Origin: Mortierella sp. BCC40632
Taxonomy: Eukaryota; Mortierellomycota; Mortierellomycetes; Mortierellales; Mortierellaceae
Assembly (NCBI GenBank): GCA_011634665.1
Contig: WAEK01000006.1
Span: 1,011,001 to 1,075,000, forward strand
DNA: 64,000 bases
Direction: 5' to 3'
The notes beneath the pieces are model-generated. The model was not told where the DNA came from, made no database searches, and saw only the letters and a list, made by a program, of their open reading frames with translations. Within the stretch, counting starts at the first letter, position 1, and the number at the start of each line of letters is the position of its first letter. This document shows, one piece after another, positions 61,744 to 64,000 of the stretch. A program made the translations under genes and the position numbers.

Positions 61744-62292
61744 CTGAGTTCCAAGATCTTTCTCATCACAATAGTTACCCTCATGGCAGGACAATCCGCT
61801 TATGATTGTGAATCGATTCCAAAAGAAGAACTTGTGACAGAAGCTCTAGAAACACTTGGAGTGATCTATCCTAGCATCAAGCCGGTTCCTGCTCCTATTC
61901 GGACATTTGTTACAAGATGGTCCAAGGACGAGTTTGCCAGAGGAAGCTATTCGTTTGTAGGCAAGGAAGGCACAGGAGAAGATTATGACTTATTGGCAAA
62001 GACTGTGGATAACCAACTTTACTTTGCAGGTGAGGCCACTTCTCGGCACTACCCTGCAACTGCTCATGGTGCTTACCTCAGTGGACTCCGTGCTGCCAAA
62101 GATATTTTGGACTCGTTCATTGGCTGTCAAGCCATAGAGAAAGAGAGGTCTGAAAATCCAGAGGAAAATTGGAACGGACATATAAACACCCAAGAAAAGG
62201 CCTACAAATCGCAACTCCCTCTGCCACCTCGCCGACGCGGTCGAGCCTCAAGATCAATGATTGCCAAATTTGTAGCAGAGTTAGATTACTAG
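59396..62292 (+). CDS. LSD1-type lysine demethylase (SWIRM + amine oxidase)
   Basis: Three exons: 59396-60946, 61090-61639 and 61775-62292, giving 872 residues. LSD1/KDM1 enzymes are FAD-dependent nuclear oxidases that demethylate histone H3 lysines. Residues 1-175 are Ser/Pro-rich and basic. A SWIRM domain lies at about 177-255 (LSLEEFALFQWYLS to GLIPHVYEFLLRSGYINFG). The FAD-binding TVVVIGAGIAGVAAARQLE is at about 295, RIGGRMHS follows, then [45 protein letters not shown] (the Lys of this motif is the catalytic lysine in LSD1) and FAGEATSRHYPATAHGAYLSG near the C-terminus. Only about 50 residues replace the long coiled-coil tower of animal LSD1, and no HMG box is seen. The second intron holds an A36 run. 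Confidence 0.92.
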
Positions 62293-62903
62293 GTTGATCA
62301 AGAGGTGACAGACAAGTGTGTTGGACTATCTAGATGGGCAGGTGAAGACTGGAGGAGAGAAAAAAGAGGCGATTCTCTGTCTGGTAGCACAAGACTTTGT
62401 TCATGGATTCTTTTTTCTTTCTTTCTTTTTAAAGAGAAACTTGCGAAGAGGGCTAATATATCTTTAAACGAATGAGGTGATTTCTATCGGCTCCCCGATG
62501 AAGAGTACGGGAATTGAGAATAGAATTTAGGCTACGAGCTTCTCCAAGAGAGTAGCTGAGTATCCGTAATCTCCTTCCCCGTTAATCCTTTTTTTTTGGA
62601 CACTCGACTTAACATTAGAAAAAATGCAGGTTCAGTATTAATGTTCAGATTTTTTTTTTTCATTTTTTTTTTTTTTCGTTTCCTACGTCTGCCTCATGCT
62701 ATCTACAGGGTAGGCCAATGGGAAAGGAACCAGGATAAAAATGAGGCAATAGAAAGGTGGGATGGAGAGAGAGAGAGAAAGAGAAGAGGAGAGGCAGAAA
62801 CAAAAAAGAACAGGCGATTAGATATAGTAATGACGACTCAATAGTCAATAGAGCTCTCAAAACACTATCACTCGTGTTCCTTTTTTCTCAACGAACTTAC
62901 AGA
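62293..62903. other. Convergent spacer
   Basis: 3' flanks of the demethylase and PAN3 genes, with T-rich runs near 62590 and 62650-62676 and a short GA-rich stretch near 62766-62800. No exon is supported. Confidence 0.5.
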
Positions 62904-64000
62904 TTACTTGGATTTTGAAAGGTCACGGAAGGCAGACTCGATACAGGATTTAATTTCGCGGTAGCTTACGATCAAGCAAGACTGCTCATCCCTTGACATA
63001 AGGACAATCTTTTCGTCTACTCCGGCGTCCAACTACATAGTCCCAGAAGAAGAAAAATAATTAGTCTTGCATGCAAACAGATGAAGCAATTACTCCCCTG
63101 GCTATTCGTGAAAAAATAAAGTATACCTTATTAAGGCATGTCAAGACATGAGCTACATCCAGCACTGGCAAACCAGCCTCGTCGACCTGATGAAAAACAT
63201 AGTCTCGGAAAAGCTTAATAATATACCGGTCTCCGGTCTCTGACCATGCTGGATCCATGTCAAACTCGGGTCGCTCATTGATGAATCCAAACTTCATCAG
63301 TAGTCGAGCCAGTCGACCATTCTCTAGTTCCCGACTCAGGTCACTCTCCAGAACATCGTTTGCATTTTGCATTTCGTTGATCTCCTGGAGCACTCTTGAG
63401 CCGAGCATTGTCACAATTTGGTCGATGCTTTTCATTGGATTGGGTTGACTCATTAAGTAAAGAATCATGTTCTTTAGCTCTTGTGAGTACTGTTGAGAAA
63501 TGTACTCGATCGACTTTGAGATGTTGTGTGTAGCAGTAATGGATTTGCAAGCAAGTGTAAGCATAAGTTGTCCCAAATTCAAAATATCGTCCTGCTGCAA
63601 GTGAGCAATGTTCTGTGCCGTCTCAAATGTAAGCATATCCATGACTCCACAGCAGTTCAGGCGGACCCTACAACAATAGCAAAAAAAAAAAAAAAAAAAA
63701 AAAAAATGTCAGCTTGGTTTTAGTGATACTAGACACCATTTTGAGAACGATCCTAGGGTCGAAGAGTAGTCGAATTACATACCTATTTTTACCAGTGACA
63801 AGAATCTTTGTAGGATCGATAAGTCGGGCCGCAAGTCCTGACGAATGGATCTTTGAGAGGGCCGAAACTATTTGAACGAGATAAGACCAAAGCGTCCGCT
63901 CAGGGATAATAGGATCGGTACCCTTTGCAGACCCGACAACCACCTGAGAGGCCAACTGAGCCTGAGGTCCAAAATGGACATCATAGAGCGTCTTTGAGCA
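62904..64000 (-). CDS. PAN3: PAN2-PAN3 deadenylase subunit PAN3, C-terminal part (5' truncated by window)
   Basis: Exons in the window: 63783-64000 (continues beyond), 63127-63667 and 62904-63032, all phase-consistent. PAN3 is the regulatory pseudokinase that recruits the PAN2 nuclease to mRNA poly(A) tails. The outermost exon is the end of the pseudokinase domain ([20 protein letters not shown], then [25 protein letters not shown]). The next exon carries the coiled coil and C-terminal knob: [57 protein letters not shown] and [20 protein letters not shown]. The last exon ends in [13 protein letters not shown]. An A27 run lies in the first visible intron. Confidence 0.93.

Overview
The window is nuclear DNA of a filamentous, early-diverging fungus. 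Its genes carry many short GT-AG introns with CTAAC-type branch points and acceptors that usually end in TAG. The gene set is fungal: chitin synthase, fungal-type THI4, Mrc1, Sec3, PAN3. A bacterial-type SH3 secreted protein family and the overall gene style suggest Mortierellomycota (Mortierella/Linnemannia-like); that placement is inference, not a database result. I found no rRNA gene, tRNA gene, CRISPR array or intact transposon.

Layout. 1-981: 3' end of a chitin synthase (+). 2679-8370: two divergent secreted genes whose promoters, signal peptides, SH3b domains and linkers form a 1.9-kb, nearly identical inverted repeat around an 892-bp unique spacer. The minus gene ends in a lysozyme/transglycosylase-like domain and the plus gene in a CHAP/NlpC-like domain. 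10605-11867: short adaptor mu-like (longin) protein. 12095-13882: unknown protein with coiled coil and two membrane segments (-). 15042-18760: V-ATPase subunit a (-), head-to-head with SRP68 (18784-21422, +). 24532-28546: unknown multi-exon gene (-). 29046-33717: DH-domain Rho GEF (-). 35646-36411: ICMT-like methyltransferase (+). 36716-37916: mitochondrial ribosomal protein uL4m (-). 38359-40035: mitochondrial TPR protein (-). 40477-41592: Ppn2-like metallophosphatase (-). 44004-45350: THI4 (-). 47044-51425: exocyst Sec3 (-), divergent from SDHAF2 (51666-52220, +). 54501-58904: Mrc1/claspin (-), divergent from an LSD1-type demethylase (59396-62292, +). 62904-64000: 3' part of PAN3 (-).

Most genes are housekeeping functions with no shared pathway; this is ordinary fungal gene order with gene-poor, simple-repeat-rich spacers. 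The exception is the inverted pair at 2.7-8.4 kb. Its catalytic domains and SH3b look actinobacterial, and two different peptidoglycan-hydrolase-like domains have been put behind one duplicated promoter, signal-peptide and SH3b cassette. I regard this as the most notable locus in the window.

Exon coordinates were worked out by hand from splice signals, reading phase and protein similarity. Places where a junction is doubtful (V-ATPase N terminus, one Sec3 intron, one intron of the 24.5-28.5 kb gene) are marked.
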